Positions 1 through 8,612 of a DNA stretch of 64,000 nucleotides are shown piece by piece. Numbering within the stretch: the stretch's first letter is position 1; each line of letters begins with the position of its first letter. Under the pieces are notes generated by a model, which was not told where the DNA came from, made no database searches, and saw only the letters and a list, made by a program, of their open reading frames with translations. Where the stretch lies: the NCBI RefSeq assembly GCF_900590755.1, contig NZ_UUOC01000032.1:1-64000 (forward strand). Reading direction: 5' to 3'. The position numbers and the translations under genes are program-made. This DNA comes from Pseudomonas viridiflava. Its GTDB lineage: Bacteria; Pseudomonadota; Gammaproteobacteria; Pseudomonadales; Pseudomonadaceae.

Positions 1-17
1 ACAAGAGACCGCGTACC

Positions 18-111
18 CCTGTTGGAGCCGGGCTTGCCCGCGAAGAACGCTGACGCGGTGTTTCTAATACACCGCATCGACTGACTCGCGGGCAAGCACC
101 GCTCCAACAGG
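18..111. repeat. REP-type inverted repeat
   Basis: The ends CCTGTTGGAGC and GCTCCAACAGG are inverted copies, and the inner arms GGCTTGCCCGCGA and CTCGCGGGCAAGC also pair. This is the usual form of a paired REP element in fluorescent pseudomonads. No gene is supported between 1 and 284. Confidence 0.8.
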
Positions 112-123
112 TGGTGAACGTCC

Positions 124-210
124 GTGGGAGCTTGCTCGCGAAGTGGCCGGAACAGCCACAACATCTCAGTGGCTGGACCAATGCTTTCGCAAGCAAGCTA
201 GCTCTCACAG
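124..210. repeat. REP-type inverted repeat, degenerate right arm
   Basis: The left arm GTGGGAGCTTGCTCGCGAAG pairs imperfectly with the right arm around GCTTTCGCAAGCAAGCTAGC. It follows the first element by 12 bases and lies downstream of the minus-strand lipoprotein gene. Confidence 0.7.
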
Positions 211-284
211 GTTCAATCGCCTGGCACAAGGGCTTGCCCGCCATGAATGATGACTACGGGAACACCATCTGCAAGACCAGGTTA

Positions 285-992
285 CTACTCAACGGCGTCG
301 CACATGCTCATGGACTTGGCTCGCAATGCGGGGTCCGAAATTTTGGCAACCCGTCTCATGCACTGGTCGTAATTGGCGCTGCCTTTTGTTCCTGGCTGAG
401 CCGTTACGGGTGGAGCCGACTTCGATTCCGATGAAAGCGCCGCGACGATTTCATCGGAATTCAACACCGCACTCAATGCCTCAGAGCCCGCCGTGAGAAA
501 GTTCTTGATGGCGCCGCTGCTTTTTGCCGATTTGGTCGCCAGCTCTTTGCCGTGTTCATCCAGCACTGATGCGGTGATGTCGTAATCGAAACGGGTGCGC
601 ATGTAGCTGTCGCTTTTCCATTCCCTGAGTTTCAACATCAGCAGTTTTTGACCCGGATCGGCATTGGTCGTCGAATAAGCGGCCGGGGCTTTGATTGACG
701 ATTTTTCAAGTGAAGTTCGCACCGCTTCCTTCAGATCAAATGACAGCGGGTTGCCGGTCAGCGTGTTGATGTTGAAGGGGTTGTAATAAAGCGCGCGAAG
801 GGTGCCTACGTAAGTCGGATTCTTGCTACCGGATAGCACGTAAGGGCGCTCATCGATCACGTTGACTTCGACAGGGGTGTCTGATCGGGCCGAGAGGTAG
901 GGGGTGGATTGTCGGTAATCGATTTTCTGGCCGAACGCGCAACCGCCAAGAGTGGCGAAAGCGCACAGTATCAATACTGCGCGTAACAACAT
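285..992 (-). CDS. Predicted lipoprotein of unknown function
   Basis: The 235-residue product begins with a hydrophobic signal segment followed by the lipobox LGGC at about residues 15-18, so it is predicted to be lipidated on that cysteine and anchored to a membrane from the periplasm. The mature part resembles the loosely defined YajG-type lipoproteins, but I can name no catalytic motif. I prefer the internal ATG at 992: the signal peptide then starts properly, and a GGA lies about 10 bases upstream; an in-frame ATG at 1004 would add four residues. The C-terminus has three Met-rich positions and two Cys in a tail that may form a disulphide. Confidence 0.7.
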   Translation of the reverse strand: MLLRAVLILCAFATLGGCAFGQKIDYRQSTPYLSARSDTPVEVNVIDERPYVLSGSKNPTYVGTLRALYYNPFNINTLTGNPLSFDLKEAVRTSLEKSSIKAPAAYSTTNADPGQKLLMLKLREWKSDSYMRTRFDYDITASVLDEHGKELATKSAKSSGAIKNFLTAGSEALSAVLNSDEIVAALSSESKSAPPVTAQPGTKGSANYDQCMRRVAKISDPALRAKSMSMCDAVE

Positions 993-1072
993 GGGGAATT
1001 CCATTTCACGGTGAGAAAGGGTGATTCTAACGTGCTATCACGCAGCGACGCACAAAAAAGCCTGCCGGGTCA

Positions 1073-1291
1073 TCACTTCTGGCCGAACTCAAACTTGATC
1101 TTGTCGGACGGCCAGAAGGACCAGGACGGTGGAGGCTGATAACAGCCGGGCTGGTTGGGCGGGGAGGCGTCGCAGCGTACGGTATAGCCTTTTTCGCCTA
1201 TCTCTCTGCTGCCTTCATTCGTGCCTCTTTCGCTGTAGGACGAGCAGCCGCATACCAGTATGGAAATCAGCAACGTCAAAGTGTGTTTCAT
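1073..1291 (-). CDS. Small predicted lipoprotein
   Basis: This 72-residue protein has a short signal peptide ending in the lipobox VCGC at about residues 13-16. The mature part is polar and has two further Cys and a Pro-rich stretch (QPPPSW). It lies 69 bases upstream of the larger lipoprotein gene on the same strand, so the two may be co-transcribed. The function is unknown. Confidence 0.6.
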   Translation of the reverse strand: MKHTLTLLISILVCGCSSYSERGTNEGSREIGEKGYTVRCDASPPNQPGCYQPPPSWSFWPSDKIKFEFGQK

Positions 1292-1367
1292 AATGCATCC
1301 CTGCCAAAAGCCACCAGCTTAGCAAGATCTGTTCAATTGACGACTCTGTTTTTGCCCAGTGGCATCC

Positions 1368-1859
1368 TCAGCAGTTGTCATCGCGCCTTAGCAACGCGTC
1401 CGAGCTTTGTACGCCATGTTGACGCAGCAACTCGATCTGTTCCGCCGGTATGAGGGTACGCAAGGTCTTATACAGGGCACGGGTTTCCAGCAGGTTCCAC
1501 ACCCTGAGCATGGTTTCCAGGGCATCCAGAGGTTTGCTGATGAAGTCCTTTGCTCCCAGGGCCAGTGCACGCAGGCGTGTGTCGCGGGTCGCGTCGGCAG
1601 TCAGTACCAGAATCGGCAGGTATTCGCTGTTCGGTATCCGTCGGTTGAGCTGTTCCAGAACCGCAAATCCGTCGAATTGGGGCATGTGAAGGTCGAGGAT
1701 GACTAGGTCGGGTTCGAAGCTGTTGAATAAGTCCAGGGTTCTCAGGGGTTCGGTGCTGCTCAGCACATTGGTCAGCCCCTCACGGACCAGCAGTTGCTCC
1801 ACCAGATCGATATTGGGCCGTTGGTCGTCGATGATGAGAATACGCAGGTCGGTGTTCAC
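1368..1859 (-). CDS. Stand-alone response regulator receiver protein
   Basis: The 163-residue protein is almost entirely a CheY-like receiver domain. Visible are the acidic pair in IIDDQ near residue 10, the phospho-acceptor Asp in VILDLHMP near residue 56, the Thr/Ala switch region LTADAT, and the Lys in ISKPLD. About 40 residues of helix follow with no output domain, as in RpfG-type receivers that have lost HD-GYP. It is the last gene of a four-gene signalling operon and overlaps the hybrid kinase by ATGA. A role as phospho-sink or shuttle for that kinase is inferred. Confidence 0.85.
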   Translation of the reverse strand: MNTDLRILIIDDQRPNIDLVEQLLVREGLTNVLSSTEPLRTLDLFNSFEPDLVILDLHMPQFDGFAVLEQLNRRIPNSEYLPILVLTADATRDTRLRALALGAKDFISKPLDALETMLRVWNLLETRALYKTLRTLIPAEQIELLRQHGVQSSDALLRRDDNC

Positions 1860-4183
1860 ACAGGCTCCGGGAAGTAGCGGTCGAGGTGGGCGAGAAACGA
1901 AGGAATATGCATCGGTTTGATCAATACGTCCGTCGCACCTGACTCGCGCAGGGCATCGCGGGTGGGCTCGCTTGAGTCGGCCGTCATGATCAGCACGGGC
2001 GTCATCCGCGTAATCGGCGACCGGCGCAAGCGCTGCAGTATGTTCACTCCATCGGTGTCAGGCAGGGAAACATCCAGCAGAATCAGCTGCGGTGCATGTT
2101 GCGCAGCCAGATCCAGACCCAGTTGTCCCTGCATGCTCGAAAGAAGTTTTATGCCGGGCCGACGTTGCAGCAAGGTTTCGATCAACGCCAGGCTGGAGAG
2201 GTTTTCTTCGATGCACAACAGGTTGCCCTGCACCCTGGGGCTGACGGGGGCGGAATCTGGCGCTGGATGTTCGACTGGCGCCATGGCGGGCAGGGTGCCC
2301 AGCGGCACCGTCACCGCCGGTAACTCAAAGGTAAACCGCGACCCGGTGCCAGGTTGGCTTTGCACTGTCAGGCTGCCGTTCATCATTTCGAGGAGGCTCT
2401 TGCTCAGCGCCAGACCGAGACCGCTGCCTTCAACGTTCGGGTTGGTCTCCAGACGTTCGAAGGGTTTGAACAGTTGGTCGAAACGATCCTGGGCGATGCC
2501 CTTGCCGTTGTCGCAGACCGATACAGCAACCCGCTGGTTGTCGACCTTGACCTCAATGCTCACCTGACCTTGAGGCCAGTTGTATTTGATGGCGTTGGAC
2601 AGCAGGTTGAGCAGCACCTGAGTCAGGCGTTGCCGGTCGGCGAGTACGCCTTGACCAGAGGGCAGTGCGGGCAGAGGCGCCAGATGGATTTCAGCCGCAG
2701 CGGCCATGGGTGAAACCAGCGTTATGGCTTCCTGGATCGCGCTCGCCACATGCACCGATTCGATATTCAAGGGCATGCGCCCGGCTTCGATCCGGGCGAT
2801 GTCCAGCACTTCGTTGATCAGCTTCAGCAGGTGTTGGCCTGCACGCAGGATATGGCCGACCTGAGTCTTTTGCCCGGGGTGTGAGTCCATGTCCAGGAGC
2901 TGGGCGAAACCCAGAATCGAGTTGAGCGGGGTGCGCAGCTCATGGCTCATGCGCGACAGGAATTCACTTTTTGCCCGGCTGGCTCGCTCGGCGTCCTCAC
3001 GGGCCGCGCGCAGTGCGATCTCGGCGGCGCGACGGTCGGTGATATCCCGGGTGATCTTGGAGAAACCACGCAGCGTACCCGTGCTGTCGTATTGAGCGGT
3101 GATCACCACGCTGGCCCAGAATCGGCTGCCATCCTTGCGGCTGCGCCAGGCTTCCTCCATGTAGTGACCGTCTTGCGTGGCTCTGCGCAGGGCCATGTCA
3201 GGCTGCTGCGGGCGCGCCTCCAAAGGGTAGAACACCGAGAAATGCTGGCCGACGATTTCCTGCTCGGTATAGCCTTTGATTCGCTCGGCGCCGGCATTCC
3301 AGCTGGTGACATAACCTCGGGTGTCGAGGGCAAAGATCCCGTAGTCCTTCACCCCATCGATGATCAGGCGCAGGCGTTCTTCGTTCTCGCGCAAGGCTCG
3401 ACCACGCTCGGCGAGCAGGACACTGGCTTCTACCAGGCGAGTACCCAATTGACCGATCTCATCGTTTTCCGGGGGCTGTGGCCACAGCGGCTGACCGAGC
3501 GCCAATCTTTGCGCATTGCTCTGCACCTGTTGTACGCGGGCGACGATGCCCCTGGACAAAAACAGCACCGCCACGATGGCGCCAAACAGCCCGCAAATGG
3601 CCGCCAGCCAAGTGGACAGCAGCAGTTGTTGGCGATTGGTGGCCGCGGCGGCGGTGCGTTCAGCCAGTAGCGTGTCTTCAAGGGTAAGCATGGCGCTGAT
3701 GTGTTCGCGCAATTGATCGAGGTTCTTTTTATTGTTGATCAGGATGAGGCTGATGGAGTCGGGGCTGGCCTCGTGACCGCTGAGCATTTCCTCCAGGCCG
3801 TCGATCTTGCTGTCGATCAGTGGCTTGATCGCATTGAGCCGCACGCGCACTCGTTCATCACGCACGTTGCTGTCGAGCCGCCTCAGGGCAGCTTCGATCA
3901 ACGGCCGGGATTTCGAATACGCAGGCAGGAAATCTTCCTGGTGGGTGAGCAGGTAGCCGCGAACGCTGGCGGCCGATTCGGCCAGTAAGGTGTGCACGGT
4001 TTGAATATCGCCCTGCACCCGCAACACGCGGCGCACGTCTTCTTCAGCACGGGCGGTCTGGCGTTCGGTGATGTAGATCAGCGCCAGCGACAGCAGCAAC
4101 ATCACCAGCGGCAGGGCAATTGCCACCAGCGCTTTGCCTTTCAGGGGCAAGTCGGCCCAGCGTCTGGCGTAGGGCATTTTCAT
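1856..4183 (-). CDS. Hybrid sensor histidine kinase (CHASE3-HAMP-PAS-HisKA-HATPase-REC)
   Basis: The 775-residue membrane protein has a first membrane segment at about 17-38, a CHASE3-like helical periplasmic sensor up to about 185, and a second membrane segment at about 190-210 followed by HAMP. A PAS domain lies at about 270-385. The phospho-acceptor His is in the H-box MSHELRTPLNS near 410, followed by the N box, the G1 box (CDNGKGIA) and the G2 box (GSGLGLAL). A C-terminal receiver occupies about 655-770. Its acidic pair reads Glu-Glu (CIEEN) rather than Asp-Asp, while the acceptor Asp (LLDVSLPD) and the Lys (LIKP) are kept. It overlaps both neighbours by 4 nt. The signal is unknown. Confidence 0.9.
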   Translation of the reverse strand: MKMPYARRWADLPLKGKALVAIALPLVMLLLSLALIYITERQTARAEEDVRRVLRVQGDIQTVHTLLAESAASVRGYLLTHQEDFLPAYSKSRPLIEAALRRLDSNVRDERVRVRLNAIKPLIDSKIDGLEEMLSGHEASPDSISLILINNKKNLDQLREHISAMLTLEDTLLAERTAAAATNRQQLLLSTWLAAICGLFGAIVAVLFLSRGIVARVQQVQSNAQRLALGQPLWPQPPENDEIGQLGTRLVEASVLLAERGRALRENEERLRLIIDGVKDYGIFALDTRGYVTSWNAGAERIKGYTEQEIVGQHFSVFYPLEARPQQPDMALRRATQDGHYMEEAWRSRKDGSRFWASVVITAQYDSTGTLRGFSKITRDITDRRAAEIALRAAREDAERASRAKSEFLSRMSHELRTPLNSILGFAQLLDMDSHPGQKTQVGHILRAGQHLLKLINEVLDIARIEAGRMPLNIESVHVASAIQEAITLVSPMAAAAEIHLAPLPALPSGQGVLADRQRLTQVLLNLLSNAIKYNWPQGQVSIEVKVDNQRVAVSVCDNGKGIAQDRFDQLFKPFERLETNPNVEGSGLGLALSKSLLEMMNGSLTVQSQPGTGSRFTFELPAVTVPLGTLPAMAPVEHPAPDSAPVSPRVQGNLLCIEENLSSLALIETLLQRRPGIKLLSSMQGQLGLDLAAQHAPQLILLDVSLPDTDGVNILQRLRRSPITRMTPVLIMTADSSEPTRDALRESGATDVLIKPMHIPSFLAHLDRYFPEPV

Positions 4184-4833
4184 GGCTGAACCACCAGGCC
4201 CAGCGCAATGCCCCGCACCGCCGCCTGCGTGCGATCGGTGACCCCGAGTTTGCCGATGACCCGCTCAACATGGGCTTTGGCCGTGCCGGTGGTAATCCCG
4301 AGCGCCTCACCAATCAGGCGGTTGCTCATGCCGTTGGCCACCAGGTTCAGCACCTGGCGCTCACGGGGTGTGAGGTGTTCACTCGGTGGCGTGCCGCTGG
4401 CACTGCGTTCGGTCATCCGGCGCAGCAGGCGGGCGCTGACCGCACTGTTGAGGGCTTCTTCACCGGCGGCAACCCGTTTGAGCGCATCAATCACATCGTC
4501 GCGACTGGCATCTTTGAGCAGGTAACCGACGGCGCCTGCACTCATGGCCGCCTCCAGATGATCGGGACTGTCATCCATGGTGAAGATCACCACTTTCACA
4601 GCTGGCAGACGTTCCTGAAGCAAGCGTGCCGCGCCCAGACCATTGAGCACCGGCATACGGATGTCGAGGATAACGATGTCTGGCAGCAGCCGTTCGCACA
4701 GATCAACCGCTTCCTGGCCGTTGCAGGCCTGGCCCACCACCTGAAATTGCGGATGACCGGCCAGCAGCGCGACGAAACCTGTGCGGGTGACTTCGTGATC
4801 GTCCGCCAGCACCAGACGCAATACCTGATTCAT
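4180..4833 (-). CDS. NarL/FixJ-family response regulator
   Basis: The 217-residue protein has an N-terminal receiver with the acidic pair in LADDHEVT, the acceptor Asp in VILDIRMP near residue 55, and the Lys in YLLKDAS. A LuxR-type helix-turn-helix covers about 150-210 (LTPRERQVLNLVANG start). It is the DNA-binding output of the operon and overlaps the downstream hybrid kinase gene and the upstream HisKA_3 kinase gene by 4 nt each. The HisKA_3 kinase is the expected phosphodonor because that kinase class pairs with NarL-type regulators. Confidence 0.9.
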   Translation of the reverse strand: MNQVLRLVLADDHEVTRTGFVALLAGHPQFQVVGQACNGQEAVDLCERLLPDIVILDIRMPVLNGLGAARLLQERLPAVKVVIFTMDDSPDHLEAAMSAGAVGYLLKDASRDDVIDALKRVAAGEEALNSAVSARLLRRMTERSASGTPPSEHLTPRERQVLNLVANGMSNRLIGEALGITTGTAKAHVERVIGKLGVTDRTQAAVRGIALGLVVQP

Positions 4834-6011
4834 TCAGAGGCTCCATCAGCGTGGACAGGCACGCAGGCCAATAATCGAGTGCCACTCGAATGAGTGCTGG
4901 TGCAGGTGAAACGCCCACCCAGCAGGCTGGCACGCTCCTGCATAGTGGCAAGGCCCAGATGCTGGGTGTTTTCAGTATCCCGGCGGTGTTCGGTGGCAAA
5001 GCCTTTGCCGTTATCGTCCACCCGCATCAACACTTGCGAGTCGGTCAACTCCAGGGCCAGCTTCACTTCGCTGGCCTGTGCATGTTTGAGGATATTGTTG
5101 ATGGCTTCCTGAGCGATCCTGAACAGGGCGATCTCTACCTGACTGGGCAGACGCGCCTCGCATCGGGCCATCCATTGCACGCTGATCCCCGCTTCACGCA
5201 AGCGATCAGCTTCCTTGTCGACGGCCTTCATTAATCCGAAATCATCCAGCACGGTCGGGCGCAGGCCGCCGATCAGTTGTCGCCCTTCACCCACGCAATG
5301 CTGGGCCAGGGCAAGAATCGCCTGCAGGTCCATGTCCAGCGTGCCCGGCAGAGGCGGGCAGCGGCCAGCAAAGCCCTGCATGCGCTGATGCAGCCCGGCC
5401 AGGGTTTGGGCGAGTCCGTCATGCAGGTCATGGGCCACGCGTTTGCGCTCGTCTTCCTGGGCGCGAAGCAACCGGTTGACCAGGTCCGACAGGGTCCTAT
5501 CCCGGGCCTTGAGCGCTGTTAGCAGCCGATCGTTTTCAAGGTGCGCCGCCAATAGCGTGGCGAGCAGTTGCAGGGACTCGCTGTCCTCATTGTCCGGCGC
5601 CCGCAGGCTGACGCTATTGGCCAGCACCAGAGCGCCAAACGCCTGCCCGTCACTGCCGCGTAACGGCACTCGCAGCACACATGACAGCGGCTTCCCCGAG
5701 GACTCATGCCAGCAAGGCGTGTCCATGGCAGGATCAGCGACCACCTGAAGGCTGTTCAGTCCATCGCGGCTGCCATGCCGTGCGCTAACCGTGACCTCTC
5801 CCTCGGCGTTCCACTCCAGCAACAAGCCATGATCCATGGCCAGAAAGGCGCATGCGCGGGACAACACGCGCTCACCCATGGCCTGGGCTGACAGCGAGCT
5901 CAGCTCCTGACCGGTATCCACCAGCAGCCGCAAACGCGCAGCGCGACTCTGGGATTGCCGATATTGAGTGCGGATAATCAAGGCATTGCCGGGGTCGTCG
6001 GGGGAAGACAT
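4830..6011 (-). CDS. GAF-containing sensor histidine kinase of the HisKA_3 (NarX-like) class
   Basis: The product of 393 residues has no membrane segment. A GAF-like sensor region covers about 30-170. The dimerisation/phospho-acceptor box is ERKRVAHDLHDGLAQ near 200, the HisKA_3 signature. An HATPase_c domain with VDDNGKGF and a Gly-rich LATMQERA region follows. I place the start at the ATG at 6011 with GGAG about 10 bases upstream; an in-frame ATG at 6059 would add 16 residues. It is the first gene of the operon. As a soluble kinase it probably reads a cytoplasmic signal, in contrast to the membrane hybrid kinase downstream. Confidence 0.88.
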   Translation of the reverse strand: MSSPDDPGNALIIRTQYRQSQSRAARLRLLVDTGQELSSLSAQAMGERVLSRACAFLAMDHGLLLEWNAEGEVTVSARHGSRDGLNSLQVVADPAMDTPCWHESSGKPLSCVLRVPLRGSDGQAFGALVLANSVSLRAPDNEDSESLQLLATLLAAHLENDRLLTALKARDRTLSDLVNRLLRAQEDERKRVAHDLHDGLAQTLAGLHQRMQGFAGRCPPLPGTLDMDLQAILALAQHCVGEGRQLIGGLRPTVLDDFGLMKAVDKEADRLREAGISVQWMARCEARLPSQVEIALFRIAQEAINNILKHAQASEVKLALELTDSQVLMRVDDNGKGFATEHRRDTENTQHLGLATMQERASLLGGRFTCTSTHSSGTRLLACVPVHADGASE

Positions 6012-6184
6012 CAGGGTTCGGCTCCGGTTGTGCACGCCTGCGGGCGCAGGGGATGCCATTAAAGCCTGTAATCAGGGCCTGGCGCCATCTGCCAGATGGC
6101 ATAGTCAAACAGCTCCGGATGGCCGATGCCCGGCAGTGTTGAGGTGGGCAAACTGTGCTCATCGACTACCACCGGAGCACCACA

Positions 6185-6703
6185 ATGAAACTGAATATCA
6201 CCGCTATCGCTGTAGTGTTTGCTCTCAGCGCCTCGATGGTGCAGGCCGCAGAGACCGCGCCGAAGTTCTACAGTACCGTGGCTGAGCAGCCGACCAACGT
6301 GAAAGATCGTGAAATTGCCGGTCTGTTTGATCGCTGGAACACTGCACTGCAAACCGGCAACGCACAAGCGGTGGTAGACCTTTACTCGCCGAACGCGGTG
6401 CTGCAACCCACGGTATCCAACGAAGTGCGCACCACCCCTGCGCAGATCAAGAATTACTTTGATCACTTCCTGCCGATGAAGCCGGTAGGTCAGATCAACT
6501 ACCGCGAAATCCGTCAACTGGGCACCAACGTGGCGATGGACAGTGGCGTCTACACCTTCACCCTGACCGAAGCCGCCGGTACCAAACGTCAGGTTCAGGC
6601 GCGCTATACCTTTGTCTACGAGCAGGTTGGCGGTCAGTGGAAGATTCTCAACCACCACTCTTCGGCGATGCCTGAGGCGCAGGCCAAACACGCGAAGCAA
6701 TAA
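6185..6703 (+). CDS. Exported SgcJ/EcaC (SnoaL-like, DUF4440-type) protein
   Basis: The 172-residue protein begins with a clear signal peptide cleaved near VQAAE (about residue 22). The mature part has the cone-shaped NTF2/SnoaL-like pattern: FDRWNTALQTGNAQAVVDLY, then a central PVGQINYREIR strand and the terminal W-K-I-L-N-HHSS. This matches the SgcJ/EcaC family, often called oxidoreductase although no catalytic role is established. The start is the ATG at 6185 with GGAG 9 bases upstream. It diverges from the kinase operon and is followed by a strong terminator. Confidence 0.8.
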   Translation: MKLNITAIAVVFALSASMVQAAETAPKFYSTVAEQPTNVKDREIAGLFDRWNTALQTGNAQAVVDLYSPNAVLQPTVSNEVRTTPAQIKNYFDHFLPMKPVGQINYREIRQLGTNVAMDSGVYTFTLTEAAGTKRQVQARYTFVYEQVGGQWKILNHHSSAMPEAQAKHAKQ

Positions 6704-6726
6704 GGAGTGTCTGGAATCAACTCGAT

Positions 6727-6755
6727 AAAAAAACCGGCCTTGCGCCGGTTTTTTT
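6727..6755. terminator. Bidirectional rho-independent terminator
   Basis: The stem ACCGGC/GCCGGT has a 5-base loop, A-tract on the left and T-tract on the right. It lies between the convergent genes ending at 6703 (+) and 6782 (-), so it can serve both. Confidence 0.9.
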
Positions 6756-6781
6756 ATGACGGTCATGCCTTGTGCGGTGAG

Positions 6782-7021
6782 TCAGCTCTTCTTCGCACGC
6801 GCTTCTGCCGCCAGGCACTCCAGGGCGAATTGCTCGGTGTACGTCATTTGAATCGGCGTGGTTTCGCCCTTGACGGTCCGCTCACCTTCGAGGATGTAAC
6901 GAATGCGCTTGTCGGTGACGCCGATGCGTTTTGCAATCCACGATGGCGTCTGGCCGATGCGCGAAATCAGCTTGTCGGCATATTCAGTGGAAGGGTTATA
7001 GAGTTCTGCGTTGGGTGTCAT
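6782..7021 (-). CDS. Small conserved protein with HTH-like core
   Basis: The 79-residue protein contains KLISRIGQTPSWIAKRIGVTDKRIRYIL at about 17-45, which reads like a helix-turn-helix of the XRE/Cro kind, followed by GERTVKGETTPIQMTY. The C-terminus is a Glu/Ala helix ending in Lys residues. A small DNA-binding protein is possible, but I recognise no named family. It is a single gene that shares its terminator with the preceding plus-strand gene. Confidence 0.55.
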   Translation of the reverse strand: MTPNAELYNPSTEYADKLISRIGQTPSWIAKRIGVTDKRIRYILEGERTVKGETTPIQMTYTEQFALECLAAEARAKKS

Positions 7022-7183
7022 GTGACGTCCGGATTGGGGTAGGTCTGTGATGCGTGGGGGGAAGTATGCAGTACGGCGGCGAATTTATCCGACTGCATTG
7101 CGACCTCGAGGGCGAACCTTATGAAAAACGTAGATGGATAAGGGCTAATGGCTGCTGAAATCGCGGGCAGCATTCACCGGACC

Positions 7184-7274
7184 CTGTAGGAGTGAGCTTG
7201 CTCGCGATAGCGTTGGATCAGGCAATGATTTTTTGACTGGACCACCGTTATCGCGAGCAAGCTCACTCCTACAG
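7184..7274. repeat. Paired REP element (GTAGGAGTGAGCTTGCTCGCGAT family)
   Basis: The arms CTGTAGGAGTGAGCTTGCTC and GAGCAAGCTCACTCCTACAG are perfect inverted copies about 45 bases apart. It occupies the gap 7022-7324 between two minus-strand genes; the rest of that gap (7022-7183) shows nothing I can assign. Confidence 0.9.
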
Positions 7275-7324
7275 AGAAAGCATTACCTGTATGCATTCAG
7301 ATACCCGCAGACATGCCTGCCGAC

Positions 7325-8512
7325 TCATACGGCTTTATCACCCTTCGACAACAACATCGCCAGCAAACCGGCTACCAGCAAAAACACTCCGCTGGCGATA
7401 AACGTCGCCTGATAACCCACGCCGTCATACAACAACCCACCCACCGTGGCGCCCAGGGTAATCGCCAGCTGAATCACCGCCACCATCAATCCGCCCCCGG
7501 CTTCTGCCTTGTCCGGGAGCGTGCGGGACAGCCAGGTAAACCAGCCCACTGGCGCGCAGGTGGAGATCAGTCCCCACAGTGCCAGTAAAACGGCGGTGGT
7601 CCACATTGAGCTGCCCAAGCCAGGAAGCGCCACGGCAATCGCCGCCATCAGCAGTGGGATCAGTATCAGCACACGATAGAGGCTGCGATTCAGCACTGAG
7701 CCGATCACGATCGTGCCCACCAACCCGGCCATGCCGATGATCAGCAACAGCAGAGACAGCCCGGGCACGTCGACTCGGGTAACAGCCTCCAGAAACGGAC
7801 GCAGGTAAGTGAACAGCGCAAATTGGCCCATAAACAGGAAGGCCACCGCGGCAATGCCCAGGGTGACGTTGGTATTGCCCAGCAGGCGGAACACGTCGGT
7901 GGCAGATCCGGGCTCGTTCCGCGCTGGCATCCTTGGCAAGGTGAAGGCTTGCCAGCACAGCGCCACAGCCGCCAGCGGTACCACACAAAAGAACGCGCCG
8001 CGCCAGCCGATCATGCCACCCATGAAGCTGCCAATGGGCGCCGCAACTGCTGTGGCCAAGGCCGTTCCGCCCTGCATCAACGCGATGGCTTTGGGGACGA
8101 AGCTTTCCGGTGCAATCCTCATCATCACAGCGGTCGACATCGACCAGCTGCCACCAATCGCGATCCCCAGAATGGCTCGTCCCACCATCAGCGTCGAGTA
8201 ATCAGGGGCGAAGGCCACGAGCGTGCCAGAGGCGATCATCAAGGTGGTCAGAAACAGCAGAACCGGTCTGCGGTCCAGCTGGCGAATGGCCGAGGAGATA
8301 AACAGGCTGGTGATCACGGCGAACAGGCCGGAGATAGAGATAGCTTGTCCCGCCTGGCCTTCGCTCAGGTCCAGATCCGTGGCAAGTGGCGTAAGCAGGC
8401 TGACGGGCAGGAATTCGGAAGTCACCAGGGCAAAGGCGCACAGCGACATCGCCAGTACGGCTCCCCATACCTGGCGGTTAGCGTGTTGAATGGGAAGGGC
8501 GGTGCTACTCAT
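7325..8512 (-). CDS. MFS exporter resembling the purine ribonucleoside pump NepI
   Basis: The 395-residue protein has 12 hydrophobic segments. Shared with E. coli NepI, from memory, are the EFLPVSLLTP motif in the first segment, GQFALFTYLRP in the middle, and WGLISTCAPVGWFTWLSRTL near 310-330. It therefore belongs to the DHA1 drug/nucleoside antiporter branch; the real substrate is unknown. AGAGGA lies 6-7 bases before the ATG at 8512, which supports this start. The gene sits downstream of the exported hydrolase on the same strand, separated by a perfect hairpin. Confidence 0.82.
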   Translation of the reverse strand: MSSTALPIQHANRQVWGAVLAMSLCAFALVTSEFLPVSLLTPLATDLDLSEGQAGQAISISGLFAVITSLFISSAIRQLDRRPVLLFLTTLMIASGTLVAFAPDYSTLMVGRAILGIAIGGSWSMSTAVMMRIAPESFVPKAIALMQGGTALATAVAAPIGSFMGGMIGWRGAFFCVVPLAAVALCWQAFTLPRMPARNEPGSATDVFRLLGNTNVTLGIAAVAFLFMGQFALFTYLRPFLEAVTRVDVPGLSLLLLIIGMAGLVGTIVIGSVLNRSLYRVLILIPLLMAAIAVALPGLGSSMWTTAVLLALWGLISTCAPVGWFTWLSRTLPDKAEAGGGLMVAVIQLAITLGATVGGLLYDGVGYQATFIASGVFLLVAGLLAMLLSKGDKAV

Positions 8513-8543
8513 TCGATTTCCTCTGATTCGTAAAGCGATTACA

Positions 8544-8577
8544 CCTGCGCCGTCATTGGCAGACGGCGCAGGTTTTT
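8544..8577. terminator. Perfect 11-bp hairpin with plus-strand T-tract
   Basis: CCTGCGCCGTC and GACGGCGCAGG flank a 7-base loop. The T5 tract is on the plus strand, although both flanking genes are on the minus strand. It may block antisense transcription or stabilise the mRNA end of the upstream hydrolase gene rather than terminate it. Confidence 0.55.
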
Positions 8578-8612
8578 GGGGCTCAGCGTTTGTTTTCAGG
8601 GACGGCAGTGGG

